Source of the DNA: an uncultured Bacillota bacterium | GTDB taxonomy: Bacteria; Bacillota; Clostridia; Oscillospirales; Oscillospiraceae | Length of the DNA: 64,000 nt | Direction: 5' to 3' | NCBI GenBank assembly: GCA_947426945.1 | Contig: CANEFX010000007.1 | Coordinates: 1-64,000, forward strand | Shown here: positions 8,302 through 16,490 of the stretch, piece after piece | How positions within the stretch are numbered: the stretch's first letter is position 1 | How the letters are laid out: every line of letters starts with the position of its first letter | Program-made: the position numbers and the translations under genes | Notes under the pieces: generated by a model | Seen by the model: the letters and a program-made list of their open reading frames with translations, nothing else | What the model was told of the DNA's origin: nothing | Databases searched by the model: none

Positions 8302-9798
8302 ATGACCAGCAAAAAACTGCAAAAAGCCCGGGACTTCGAGGCCCAGTACGGCCCACATATCCCGGACAGCGAGCGCCCCGCCTTCCACGCCACCCCCACC
8401 ATCGGCTGGATGAACGACCCCAACGGCTTCTCCTTCTATCGGGGGGAGTGCCACCTGTTTTACCAGTACCACCCCTACTCCAACGAGTGGGGTCCCATGC
8501 ACTGGGGGCACCTGAAAACCCGGGACTTTCTTCACTGGGAGCGGCTGCCCGCCGCCCTGGCCCCGGACCAGGACTACGACAGCGCCGGGTGCTTCTCCGG
8601 CGGGGCGGTGGAGCTGCCCGACGGGCGGCAGCTGCTGATGTACACCGGCGTGCGGCGGGGCCACAACGCCGACGGCTATCTCCAGGATGTGCAGACCCAG
8701 TGCGTGGCCGTCGGGGACGGGGTGAACTATAAGAAGGTTCTTGACAACCCGGTGCTGGACGCCAAGGACCTGCCCCAGGGGGGCAGCGCCGTGGACTTTC
8801 GGGACCCCAAAGTGTGGCGGGACCCGGACGGGACCTTCTGCGCCGTCGTGGGCAACCGCACCGCCGACGGCAGCGGGGCCATTTTGATGTATCGGAGCGT
8901 AGACGGCCTGAAATGGGACTTTGTCCGCACCCTGGACGCCTGCCACAACCAGTACGGCAAGATGTGGGAGTGTCCCGACTTCTTCCCCCTGGACGGCCGG
9001 CAGGTGCTTATTACCAGTCCCCAGGACATGACTCCCGTGGGTCTGGAGTTTCACGCCGGCAACGGCACACTCTGCCTCATCGGGGAGTACGACCCTGAAA
9101 AGGGCTTCACCCGGCGCAGCGCCCAGGCCATCGACTACGGACTGGACTTCTACGCCCCCCAGACGGTGTTTGCCCCCGACGGCCGGCGGATCATGATCGC
9201 CTGGATGCAAAACTGGGACACCGCCAAGGCCAAGCCCTGCAACTGCCGCTGGTTCGGCCAGATGACCCTGCCCCGGGAGCTGTCAGTGAAAAACGGGCGG
9301 TTGATTCAAAACCCGGTCCAGGAGTTGGAGAACTACAGGGGAGCTCGGGTGGCCCATCAAAATATCCCGGTGTGCGGGGAGATCAATCTGCCTGGCGTCC
9401 AGGGCCGGGTGCTGGACATGACCGTTACCGTCCGTCCCACCGGTCCCGACCTCTACCGCTGGTTCCGCGTTCGGGTGGCCAAGGACGGGGAGCACGAGAC
9501 CATCATCCGCTACCGCCCCGACCAGGGCACCCTCAAGCTGGACCGTACCCGCAGCGGCCTGCCTCATGATATTGTCCACACCCGCTCCTTCCTGGTGCGG
9601 CCCCGGGACGGGGAGATCAAGCTGCGGATTATTCTGGACCGGTTCAGCGTGGAGGTCTTTGTCAACGACGGCGAACAGGCGGCCAGCGCGGTGATCTACA
9701 CCCGCCAGTCCGCCGACGCCGTCACCTTTGAGGCTGGCGGCTCCGCAGTGATAGACGTGGAAAAGTATGATCTGGTCTTTGGCCGTGAGGAGGGGTGA
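8302..9798 (+). CDS. GH32 beta-fructosidase (sucrose-6-phosphate hydrolase/levanase type)
   Basis: The 498-residue enzyme has the GH32 catalytic motifs: WMNDPNG (nucleophile Asp) near residue 36, FRDPKVW (transition-state stabiliser) and WECPDFF (acid/base Glu). A C-terminal beta-sandwich ends near RFSVEVFVNDGE. It has no signal peptide, so it should act in the cytoplasm on imported sucrose, kestose or short fructans. ATG 8302 follows CAGGAGGAA; the longer upstream reading through the repeats is rejected. Together with the permeases and the downstream fructokinase it defines a fructo-oligosaccharide route. Whether the substrate is phosphorylated is unknown; the ABC context favours unphosphorylated sugars. 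Confidence 0.94.
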   Translation: MTSKKLQKARDFEAQYGPHIPDSERPAFHATPTIGWMNDPNGFSFYRGECHLFYQYHPYSNEWGPMHWGHLKTRDFLHWERLPAALAPDQDYDSAGCFSGGAVELPDGRQLLMYTGVRRGHNADGYLQDVQTQCVAVGDGVNYKKVLDNPVLDAKDLPQGGSAVDFRDPKVWRDPDGTFCAVVGNRTADGSGAILMYRSVDGLKWDFVRTLDACHNQYGKMWECPDFFPLDGRQVLITSPQDMTPVGLEFHAGNGTLCLIGEYDPEKGFTRRSAQAIDYGLDFYAPQTVFAPDGRRIMIAWMQNWDTAKAKPCNCRWFGQMTLPRELSVKNGRLIQNPVQELENYRGARVAHQNIPVCGEINLPGVQGRVLDMTVTVRPTGPDLYRWFRVRVAKDGEHETIIRYRPDQGTLKLDRTRSGLPHDIVHTRSFLVRPRDGEIKLRIILDRFSVEVFVNDGEQAASAVIYTRQSADAVTFEAGGSAVIDVEKYDLVFGREEG

Positions 9799-9832
9799 GC
9801 GTAGTGGCGGAAACCCGTTTTGATGTGATGTA

Positions 9833-10771
9833 GTGGCTCTGGGGGAGCTGCTTATTGACTTTACCGACAACGGCCTGAGCGAACAGGGAAATACCCTCTT
9901 TAAGGCCAATCCCGGCGGTGCCCCCTGTAATGTGCTGGCTATGCTGAAAAGGCTGGGCCGCTCCTGCGCTTTTGTGGGCAAGGTGGGGGAGGATATGTTC
10001 GGTCATCTGCTCCAGGATGTGGCGGCGGAGGCTGAAATCTGCATGGACCATCTGGTGTTTGACAGGACTGTCCCAACCACGCTGGCCTTTGTCAAGACGT
10101 TCTCCAATGGAGACAGGGACTTTTCTTTCTACCGCAACCCGGGCGCTGACATGATGCTGCGCGAGGAGGAGCTGCCCTTGGATGTGATCGCCAACAGCCG
10201 CATCTTTCACTTCAGCACCCTGTCCATGACCCACGAGGGGGTGCGCAGGACCGCCTGCAGGGCCATCGACTGTGCACGGGAGGGCGGCGCGCTCATCTCC
10301 TTTGACCCCAACCTCCGTCCCCCGCTGTGGGATGATCTGGAGAAGGCCCGGGCTCAGATCAGCTACGGCCTGGCCCGGTGCGATATTTTGAAAATTGCCG
10401 ACAACGAGCTGGAGTTTATGACCGGAGAAACGGATTTTGATAAGGGAGCGGCCATCCTCCGGGAAAAGTATCCCAATATCTGCCTACTGAATGTGACGGC
10501 AGGAGCGAAGGGCAGCTACTCCTACTACGAGGACAAACGGGTGTTTGTCCCCGTCTGCAAGCTGGGCGGCACCATAGAAACTACCGGGGCCGGGGACACC
10601 TTCTGTGCCTGTGTGCTGAACTCTGTGTTGGAACGGGGCTTGAACGGGCTGACCGGTGATGATCTGACCGCCATGCTCCGATTTGCCAACACGGCGGCCT
10701 ATCTGGTTACTACTCGAAAGGGAGCAATCCGCGCGATGCCGAAGTGGGAAGATGTGAATGCGATTCTGTGA
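9833..10771 (+). CDS. PfkB-family fructokinase with frameshifted 5' end
   Basis: The 312-residue frame has PfkB signatures: the N-terminal GELLIDF, the NPGGAPCNVL sugar-binding region and the C-terminal TTGAGDTFCA with catalytic Asp. It should phosphorylate fructose released by the GH32 enzyme. The natural start appears to be GTG 9804 behind GAGGAGGGG, reading M-A-E-T-R-F-D-V. A tandem duplication of GATGT (9822-9826 and 9827-9831) shifts this frame into TAG 9831-9833. Removing one copy restores FDVVALGELLIDF. As given, translation could only restart at GTG 9833, which overlaps the stop, giving a protein short of about nine residues of its first strand. Confidence 0.88.
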   Translation: MALGELLIDFTDNGLSEQGNTLFKANPGGAPCNVLAMLKRLGRSCAFVGKVGEDMFGHLLQDVAAEAEICMDHLVFDRTVPTTLAFVKTFSNGDRDFSFYRNPGADMMLREEELPLDVIANSRIFHFSTLSMTHEGVRRTACRAIDCAREGGALISFDPNLRPPLWDDLEKARAQISYGLARCDILKIADNELEFMTGETDFDKGAAILREKYPNICLLNVTAGAKGSYSYYEDKRVFVPVCKLGGTIETTGAGDTFCACVLNSVLERGLNGLTGDDLTAMLRFANTAAYLVTTRKGAIRAMPKWEDVNAIL

Positions 10772-10906
10772 GCTCGAAAATATGTCTGACTTTCGAAAAT
10801 TGAGCGGTGTGATTATTTAAATACGATATAGGCTTTTACTCCTTGTTTACAGCGTATCAATTTCTGTATAGGTTGTATACCAACTTTTGGAGAGAAACAG
10901 GCCGCG

Positions 10907-10943
10907 CCAGACAGGAAGTTCCGCCTTCCTGTCTGGCTTTTTT
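10907..10943 (+). terminator. Rho-independent terminator after the fructokinase
   Basis: CCAGACAGGAAG pairs with CTTCCTGTCTGG around a short loop and is followed by CTTTTTT. It lies about 135 bases after the fructokinase stop and would close the fructoside operon. Between 10772 and 10906 I see nothing else. Confidence 0.85.
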
Positions 10944-10953
10944 GTTGCGTTTG

Positions 10954-11360
10954 CTACCTTACATGACCTGTGCCATAAAATTTCCCATTGTCTCCGCCGC
11001 GTGATTCTGCTGCTGAAGGGTGGTGTGGGTGCAGGCGCAGAGGGTAAAGCCGGCGTTGTAATACCCCAGTATCCCGGAGGCTGATATCCGCCCCATTTTG
11101 CAGAGCGACCAGTATACTCTTGCGCAGTCCGCTGACCAGCTCCAGGTGGAACATGGCAGAAGGTCTCTCACATTGGCGGCATCCAGGTAGGACTTGAGGT
11201 GTTCGGGGAGGAACGTATACATCTCCACCTTCTGTACATTGGGGATGATGGAGTCGTCGGTAGGGTTGCGGGGAATGAGCCGCTCCTTTACCGCGTTAAC
11301 AAATTGCCTGAAATAACTGGGGGGATTATAACTTGGAAAAAATTTTCCGGAAAAATGCAA
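10954..11360 (-). pseudogene. Decayed tyrosine integrase remnant
   Basis: The minus strand reads NPTDDSIIPNVQKVEMYTF, then in another frame MFHLELVSGLRK (the first catalytic Arg region), then GYYNAGFTL near the end, closing with NFMAQVM. These blocks match the order of a Tn916-type integrase, but the middle, with the HxxR box, is deleted and frames are broken. It is not functional. It is a second integrase relic, about 10 kb from the first, and shows repeated integration and loss in this region. Confidence 0.7.
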
Positions 11361-11379
11361 AAAAATTTTCCTGATTCTC

Positions 11380-11487
11380 TTGACAAATCTATAAATATGT
11401 TCTAATATAATTTCGGAATAAGATTCCGTTATACGAAATACAGGCCTGTAAAATATTTTTTTGACAAAATTACGGAAAATAATTCCG
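11380..11487 (+). promoter_or_regulatory. Promoter region with two matched inverted repeats (candidate IclR operators)
   Basis: TTGACA (11380-11385) with TAATAT (11403-11408) 17 bases on, and a second TTGACA at 11461, lie in an AT-rich stretch before the aminotransferase gene. Two 15-base sites of the form CGGAA-N5-TTCCG are present at 11414-11428 and 11473-11487, 59 bases apart. The spacing of GGAA/TTCC half-sites resembles IclR-family operators, and an IclR gene lies in the cluster. The rest of 11361-11674 shows only AT-rich sequence and the ribosome site. Confidence 0.55.
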
Positions 11488-11674
11488 ATATGCGGAAAGG
11501 CGGGTGAGCGATTTTGTGAACAGTTTTCCCACTGGAAATTCTGGACAAAATACCTGAAGGAGCGGTGGATATACCAAATAATGGGGGTGAAGCGCTACAT
11601 CTGAACAGCTTGGGCGGACAGGCTTATAAATCTACAGAACTGTGCAAACGTCATCTGGAAAGGAGCAAATTAAT

Positions 11675-12835
11675 ATGGAATACGTTTTTAACAAAGCAAT
11701 TTCCCAAATGCTTCCCTCAAAAACAGTGGATTTAATGAACAAAGGCATGGAGATGCGTGCCAAAGGAATTGATGTGGTCAGTCTAAGCGTGGGCGAACCC
11801 GATTTTAATACACCTATGGCTGCCTCTTATGCTGGTATTACTGCTATTTGTAATAATAAAACGCACTACACCGAAAGCCGGGGAATTCTTCCGCTACGTC
11901 GTCGCTTAGCTAAGAAATTAAAAGAAGACAATGGCATCGACTGCAACGAAATGAATATTCTGGTCACCCCAAGCGCCAAGTTTGCCCTCTATATCGCTAT
12001 TCGCACTATGGTCAACCCCGGCGATGAGGTTATGCTTCTGGATCCCTCCTGGGTGTCCTATGCTCAGATGGTAGTGGCCGCCGCCGCTGTCCCTGTATCA
12101 GTACCTCTTTCCTTTGAGAACAACTATACCATTACCAGAGAGGCGCTGGAGTCCGTCGTTAGTGAAAAGAGCCGTTTGCTCATTCTCTGCACGCCAAACA
12201 ACCCCACCGGCAAGATGCTTACTATGGAGGAAGCCAAGATTCTGGCTGATTTTGCCAACGAGCACAATATCATGATAATCAGCGACGAAATTTATGAAAA
12301 GCTGGTTTATGACGGAAACAGACACCTGAGTATTGCCAGTTTGCCCGAAGTGGCTGACCGGGTCATCACGATCAACGGCTTCTCCAAGTGCGCTGCCATG
12401 ACCGGCTGGAGAATTGGTTATCTGGTTGCCAATGAGGTGGTCCTCAAACAGATTTATATGTTTTACAATCACACCATGACCTGTATCCCTGCCTTCAGCC
12501 AAGAGGCTGCCCTCGCCGTTCTCGACTGTGAGAAAGAACTGCAGATCATGCGGGACAGTTTCTGTGCCCGGCGCAACTATCTGGTGAATGAACTGCGTAA
12601 GTTGCCCGGTGTTACCTGCCATATGCCCCAGGGCACCTTCTACTGTTGGGTCAAGATGGAACGCAACAACATGAATTCCGACCAGTTGGCCGATTATCTT
12701 TTGGAGAAGGCTAAGGTTATTTGTGTTCCCGGGACCGCTTTCGGTGCAGGCAGCGAGAAGTGTCTGCGTATGTCTTATGCTGTACCACAGGCCCATCTGG
12801 AGGAAGCCATTGCCCGCTTCAAGAAAGTCCTGTAA
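11675..12835 (+). CDS. Class I/II pyridoxal-phosphate aminotransferase
   Basis: The 386-residue enzyme belongs to the aspartate aminotransferase fold I group (AspC/prephenate-type, subgroup I-gamma). Visible motifs are SVGEPDFNTP near the start, PNNPTGKML, SDEIYEKLVYDG, and the PLP-binding Lys in NGFSKCAAMTGWRIGYL; the C-terminal Arg lies in CLRMSYA. ATG 11675 follows AAAGGAGC; an upstream in-frame ATG has no ribosome site. It is the first gene of the catabolic operon, 21 bases before the carboxyltransferase-like gene. It probably converts an acidic or related amino acid to its 2-oxo acid. The substrate is inferred from neighbours and could also be aromatic or alanine. GC content is lower than in flanking regions. 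Confidence 0.9.
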   Translation: MEYVFNKAISQMLPSKTVDLMNKGMEMRAKGIDVVSLSVGEPDFNTPMAASYAGITAICNNKTHYTESRGILPLRRRLAKKLKEDNGIDCNEMNILVTPSAKFALYIAIRTMVNPGDEVMLLDPSWVSYAQMVVAAAAVPVSVPLSFENNYTITREALESVVSEKSRLLILCTPNNPTGKMLTMEEAKILADFANEHNIMIISDEIYEKLVYDGNRHLSIASLPEVADRVITINGFSKCAAMTGWRIGYLVANEVVLKQIYMFYNHTMTCIPAFSQEAALAVLDCEKELQIMRDSFCARRNYLVNELRKLPGVTCHMPQGTFYCWVKMERNNMNSDQLADYLLEKAKVICVPGTAFGAGSEKCLRMSYAVPQAHLEEAIARFKKVL

Positions 12836-12856
12836 GCACACGGAAAGGATTGAATT

Positions 12857-14260
12857 ATGAACGGAAACGATTATTTCTTCCAGGACCCCGTTTGGGCTGC
12901 TGCGGCTAAATATGGTCCAGTAAAGCTGGCTACCGTAGACTTTCGTGATGGACAACAGTCTATGATTGCTACTCGAATGCGAACTGAAGATATGATTCCG
13001 ATTTTAGAACAGATGGACAACTTTGGATTCTCGGCAATGGAGATGTGGGGTGGGGCCACCTTTGATTCATGTATTCGTTTTCTCCAAGAGGACCCGTGGG
13101 AGCGGGTACGGACCTTTAAAGAACATGTAAAAAAGACGCCCTTACGCATGTTGCTTCGGGGGCAAAACCTGTTAGGCTATACCCCTTATCCTGACGATGT
13201 AGTGGAACGTTTTGTCACAGCTGCGGCGAAGGCTGGCATCGATATTTTTCTGATCTTTGATGGATTGAACGACGTTCGAAACTGTGAGGCCGCGGCAAAA
13301 GCGGCTCTGGCTGCCGGGAAACGGGTGGAGGGAAATATTGAATTTTGTTCCAGCCCTGTCCACAATGTTCAGTCGTTTATTAAAACCGCCCAGGAGTTTG
13401 TGGACATTGGCGCTTCTGCTATATACTTGGAGGATATGGGAGGGATGATGGACCCTGCGGCGGCGGCCGAAACCATAACTGCGATTAAAACTGCTGTGGA
13501 TGTACCCGTCCACTACCATGCTCACTGTACGGGCGGTATGACCGAAATTGCCTATTGGGAGGCTGCCCGCGCCGGTGCGGATATGTTGGACGTTGACATT
13601 TCCTCCCTGGCTCTGGGGCCCAGTCACCCTGCCGCAGAAAGTATAATTGCCGTGCTGAAGGACACTCCTCGGGATACTGGTTTGGACTATACAAAATTAT
13701 CCCCCATCAATCGGCACCTGAAAGAGGTGCGCGAAAAATACAAGGATTATACGACCAAGCTTATAGGGGTAGACATTAGTGTGGTACGTCATCAAATTCC
13801 CGGCGGAATGCGTTCTAATCTGGAATCCCAGCTGGCTCAGATGAACATATCCCATCGTTTGGATGAGGTGCTGGAGGAAGCTGCTCGAGTGAGGGCGGAC
13901 CTGGGTTATCCGCCGTTGGCTACCCCCTTCTCCCAACTGTGTGGAACACTGGCTACCATGAATGTCATTACTGGCGAGCGATATAAAGCTCTTCCCAAGG
14001 AGGCCAAGGCTTACGTTCGTGGAGAGTATGGACGTACACCTGGTCCTATCAGCGAAGAGTTGAAACACAAGGTAATGGTCAATGGCGGAGAAGCTATTAC
14101 TTGCCGTCCGGCCGACTTACTGGAACCCGCCTATGACAGATTGGCGGCGGAAATAGGCAGCCTGGCCCGAACCGAAGAGGACGTGCTTACCTATATTATG
14201 TTCCCTGGACCCGGACGCGCCTACCTTGAAAAGAAATACGGAGGGCAATCTCCGCAATAA
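12857..14260 (+). CDS. Carboxyltransferase-like HMGL/DRE-TIM enzyme, no biotin domain
   Basis: The 467-residue protein aligns by eye with pyruvate carboxylase subunit B, oxaloacetate decarboxylase alpha and transcarboxylase 5S: VDFRDGQQSM, GFSAMEMWGGATFDSCIRFL, MLLRGQNLLGY and the PASTA-like conserved C-terminal region. Three expected residues differ. The carbamylated Lys of the usual KDMAG motif is Glu in LEDMGG. HTHDT is HAHCT. The catalytic Thr of the usual TSQPS region is absent (LALGPSHP). There is no biotinyl domain. It may therefore be a biotin-independent decarboxylase, aldolase or lyase rather than a true carboxyltransferase. Its position beside an aminotransferase and a symporter suggests it acts on a 2-oxo dicarboxylic acid. 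The exact reaction is unknown. Confidence 0.8.
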   Translation: MNGNDYFFQDPVWAAAAKYGPVKLATVDFRDGQQSMIATRMRTEDMIPILEQMDNFGFSAMEMWGGATFDSCIRFLQEDPWERVRTFKEHVKKTPLRMLLRGQNLLGYTPYPDDVVERFVTAAAKAGIDIFLIFDGLNDVRNCEAAAKAALAAGKRVEGNIEFCSSPVHNVQSFIKTAQEFVDIGASAIYLEDMGGMMDPAAAAETITAIKTAVDVPVHYHAHCTGGMTEIAYWEAARAGADMLDVDISSLALGPSHPAAESIIAVLKDTPRDTGLDYTKLSPINRHLKEVREKYKDYTTKLIGVDISVVRHQIPGGMRSNLESQLAQMNISHRLDEVLEEAARVRADLGYPPLATPFSQLCGTLATMNVITGERYKALPKEAKAYVRGEYGRTPGPISEELKHKVMVNGGEAITCRPADLLEPAYDRLAAEIGSLARTEEDVLTYIMFPGPGRAYLEKKYGGQSPQ

Positions 14261-14281
14261 AAAGGAGGGCACACAGGATAA

Positions 14282-15052
14282 TCAGTGCCCTGTGTGCCCA
14301 CCAAGAAGTTTAGAAATATGATTTGCCGTATCCATCACCTTTTGCGTTATAATATTCAAATCCTGTTTCATTCGAAAGTCTGGTCCAGCTACACTCACTG
14401 CAGCAACAACATTATGGTCAATTCCAAAAATGGGAGCTCCAATACATATCAGGTTTGGCTCCACCTCTCCATCGTCCACAGCATAGCCATCGATTCGGGC
14501 GCGAATCAAAAGATCTCTCAGCACATCGGGAGAAGTAATTGTCTTTGGGGTAAGCGGCTCAATTTCGGGCAGACGCGCACAGTAAGCATCTATCTGTTCT
14601 TGACTTTTGTGCGCAAGTATTACCTTTCCGCCGCTGGATGCGTGGGCGGGGACCCGCGTGCCAATCTTGGTGTTGCATACTACGGTACGGAATGTTTCTA
14701 CTTTGTCCAGGTAAAAAATTTCCCACCCTACCAGCATGCTTAAGTTGATGGTCTCTTTTACTTCGGCAGACAGGTGCTCCAATTGTGGACGGGCAATGGA
14801 ACGCAGATCAGACTGACCCAGGATAGTACTGGCCAGCAACAGAAGACGAGGGCCGACATGATAACTTTTGCGAACCGGATCCTGGCTTAAGTATCCCTGG
14901 CTGACAAGAGTAGACAGCTGACGAAAGACAGTGGTAGTCGGCAGTTCGAGCCGCTGCACCAGATTTTTCAAAGTCCACTCTGTGTCATGATCCATAAAAC
15001 ATTCCAAGACTTTTATTGCGCGAATAATACTAGATACTTGTTCTTTATCCAT
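14282..15052 (-). CDS. IclR-family transcriptional regulator
   Basis: The 256-residue protein has the N-terminal winged helix-turn-helix (SSIIRAIKVLECF then LPTTTVFRQLSTLVSQGYL) and the C-terminal IclR effector domain (GPRLLLLASTILGQSDLRSIARP, RVPAHASSGGKVILA, DGEVEPNLICIGAPIF). ATG 15052 lies 9 bases after AGAGGAA; the in-frame TTG at 15061 would abut the ribosome site. It is convergent with the upstream pair and divergent from the symporter, so it sits between the two halves of the catabolic cluster and probably controls both. IclR members usually sense small organic acids. Confidence 0.92.
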   Translation of the reverse strand: MDKEQVSSIIRAIKVLECFMDHDTEWTLKNLVQRLELPTTTVFRQLSTLVSQGYLSQDPVRKSYHVGPRLLLLASTILGQSDLRSIARPQLEHLSAEVKETINLSMLVGWEIFYLDKVETFRTVVCNTKIGTRVPAHASSGGKVILAHKSQEQIDAYCARLPEIEPLTPKTITSPDVLRDLLIRARIDGYAVDDGEVEPNLICIGAPIFGIDHNVVAAVSVAGPDFRMKQDLNIITQKVMDTANHISKLLGGHTGH

Positions 15053-15138
15053 TTTAATCAATTCCTCTATTTATTTTAAGGTTTGCGTCCAGGCAAAAGG
15101 CTGAAAGTCTGTTGGCTCCTATTTCTATAGTTTATCTT

Positions 15139-15167
15139 ATTATATCACATAACACCAGGAACAACAA
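15139..15167 (-). promoter_or_regulatory. Promoter of the iclR-type gene
   Basis: On the minus strand TTGTTG (15167-15162) and TATAAT (15144-15139) are 17 bases apart, about 90 bases before the regulator start. The same intergenic region (15053-15232) must also hold the symporter promoter, which I cannot assign clearly. Confidence 0.55.
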
Positions 15168-15232
15168 GAGAGTTTCCGTGCACTGTCCCTGACAAAATCA
15201 TTGTAAATAACTTGTATAAGAGGTGCTAATTT

Positions 15233-16465
15233 ATGTGGAAAAAGTGGAATTCACTTAACTTATCTGTCCAAATTATAATCTGTGTTATCATAGGTTTTCT
15301 AATCGGTGTTTTTGCTGGTGAAGAATTAAGTGTTTTATCCCCTCTTGGCGATATGTTTATCAAAGCAATCCAGATGATGGTCATTCTTATTATTGTACCT
15401 TCTATTGTTAGCGGATTTTGCTCCGTGGACAATCCGGCTCAGCTGGGCAAGACCGGGGTGAAAATCATCGCTGTGTTTGCGTTCATGTATGTCCTTGCCG
15501 CTACGGTAGCTATCGTTCTGGTCAATCTCTTTAAGCCTGGCGTGGGTATGCAAATCGTCATTCCGGAAGGGTACACCTATGAGCCCGTTTCTCAAACGTT
15601 CCTTCAGCTTCTTTCCAGTATTGTCCCTAAAAATCCCGTTCAGGCGTTTGCTGACGGCAATCTGCTTCAAATCCTGTTTGTCTCTGTTCTTCTTGCTTGC
15701 TGCACAACCCTGATTAAGGATAAGGTGCCTGCTGTTGTTACTTTTTTCGATCAACTCAATTCAGTTATTATGAAAATGCTCTCCGCTATTATGAGAGTTT
15801 CGCCCTACGCTGCCGGTTTGCTGATGGCGATTGCTATCGGCGTAAATGGCCCGGCTATCCTTGGTGATCTGGCTATCTTTATTCTCATTATGTATGTTGG
15901 TCAGTTCCTGCTGGCATTTTGCAATGTGCTAGTTGTGGGTGCTGCCGGAATGAATATGGTGGCCTATTTTCGTCGTGTACTTGAACCTGCCATCATTGCA
16001 TTCACCACCCGCTCCTCGCTGGCTGCCCTGCCCGCCAATATAGAATGTGTGACCGACCTGGGTGTACCTCGCGGAATCGGCACTTTTGGCGTAACTATTG
16101 GCAATACCATTAATATGGGGGGAACCTCCTTCTATCAAGCGGTCTGTGTGGTCTTTATTGCCCAGGCTTATGGCATTGAAATGAGTCTTACCCAGCAAAT
16201 TATTGTGGCTTTGAGTGCTGCGGTGCTGTGTGTATCTTTGGTTGGCATCCCTGGCGGCGGCCTTGCTTCTCTGGGCGTTCTGTTGGCTGGCGCCGGTTTA
16301 CCGCCGGAGGGAGTTGGACTTATTATAGCGGTTGATGCGATTGTTGATATGCCTAGAACGCTGAACAATGTTTTCGGCGATGCTTCCGCTACGATCATAG
16401 CTTCCAAACTGGATGGCCTGATTGCTGCTGATTCCCCTCTGCTTCGTCGCAAGTACAAAAAGTGA
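15233..16465 (+). CDS. Dicarboxylate/amino acid:cation symporter (DAACS, GltP-like)
   Basis: The 410-residue polytopic protein has about eight membrane segments and two re-entrant regions characteristic of the glutamate transporter fold: TRSSLAALPANIECVTDLGV (the Ser-rich hairpin), GVTIGNTINMGGTSFYQ (the NMDGT-like unwound helix, here NMGGT) and DAIVDMPRTLNNVFGD (usual form D-x-x-x-D-x-x-RT-x-x-N). It should import an acidic amino acid or C4-dicarboxylate with sodium or protons. Asp of NMDGT, which ligates sodium in GltPh, is Gly here. ATG 15233 follows GAGGTGCT. PFOR starts 25 bases downstream, so they are probably one operon. Confidence 0.9.
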   Translation: MWKKWNSLNLSVQIIICVIIGFLIGVFAGEELSVLSPLGDMFIKAIQMMVILIIVPSIVSGFCSVDNPAQLGKTGVKIIAVFAFMYVLAATVAIVLVNLFKPGVGMQIVIPEGYTYEPVSQTFLQLLSSIVPKNPVQAFADGNLLQILFVSVLLACCTTLIKDKVPAVVTFFDQLNSVIMKMLSAIMRVSPYAAGLLMAIAIGVNGPAILGDLAIFILIMYVGQFLLAFCNVLVVGAAGMNMVAYFRRVLEPAIIAFTTRSSLAALPANIECVTDLGVPRGIGTFGVTIGNTINMGGTSFYQAVCVVFIAQAYGIEMSLTQQIIVALSAAVLCVSLVGIPGGGLASLGVLLAGAGLPPEGVGLIIAVDAIVDMPRTLNNVFGDASATIIASKLDGLIAADSPLLRRKYKK

Positions 16466-16490
16466 TGCGGCCTTATTCAGGAGAACCTAT

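Noticed and set aside
6450-8423. Long open frame antisense to the solute-binding protein gene
   Set aside because: GC-rich codon use on the real strand leaves the opposite strand open. It has no ribosome site, and a repetitive Val/Gly/His composition unlike a real protein.
10887-11084. Small plus-strand open frame after the fructokinase
   Set aside because: It overlaps a terminator and the minus-strand integrase relic and has no ribosome site.
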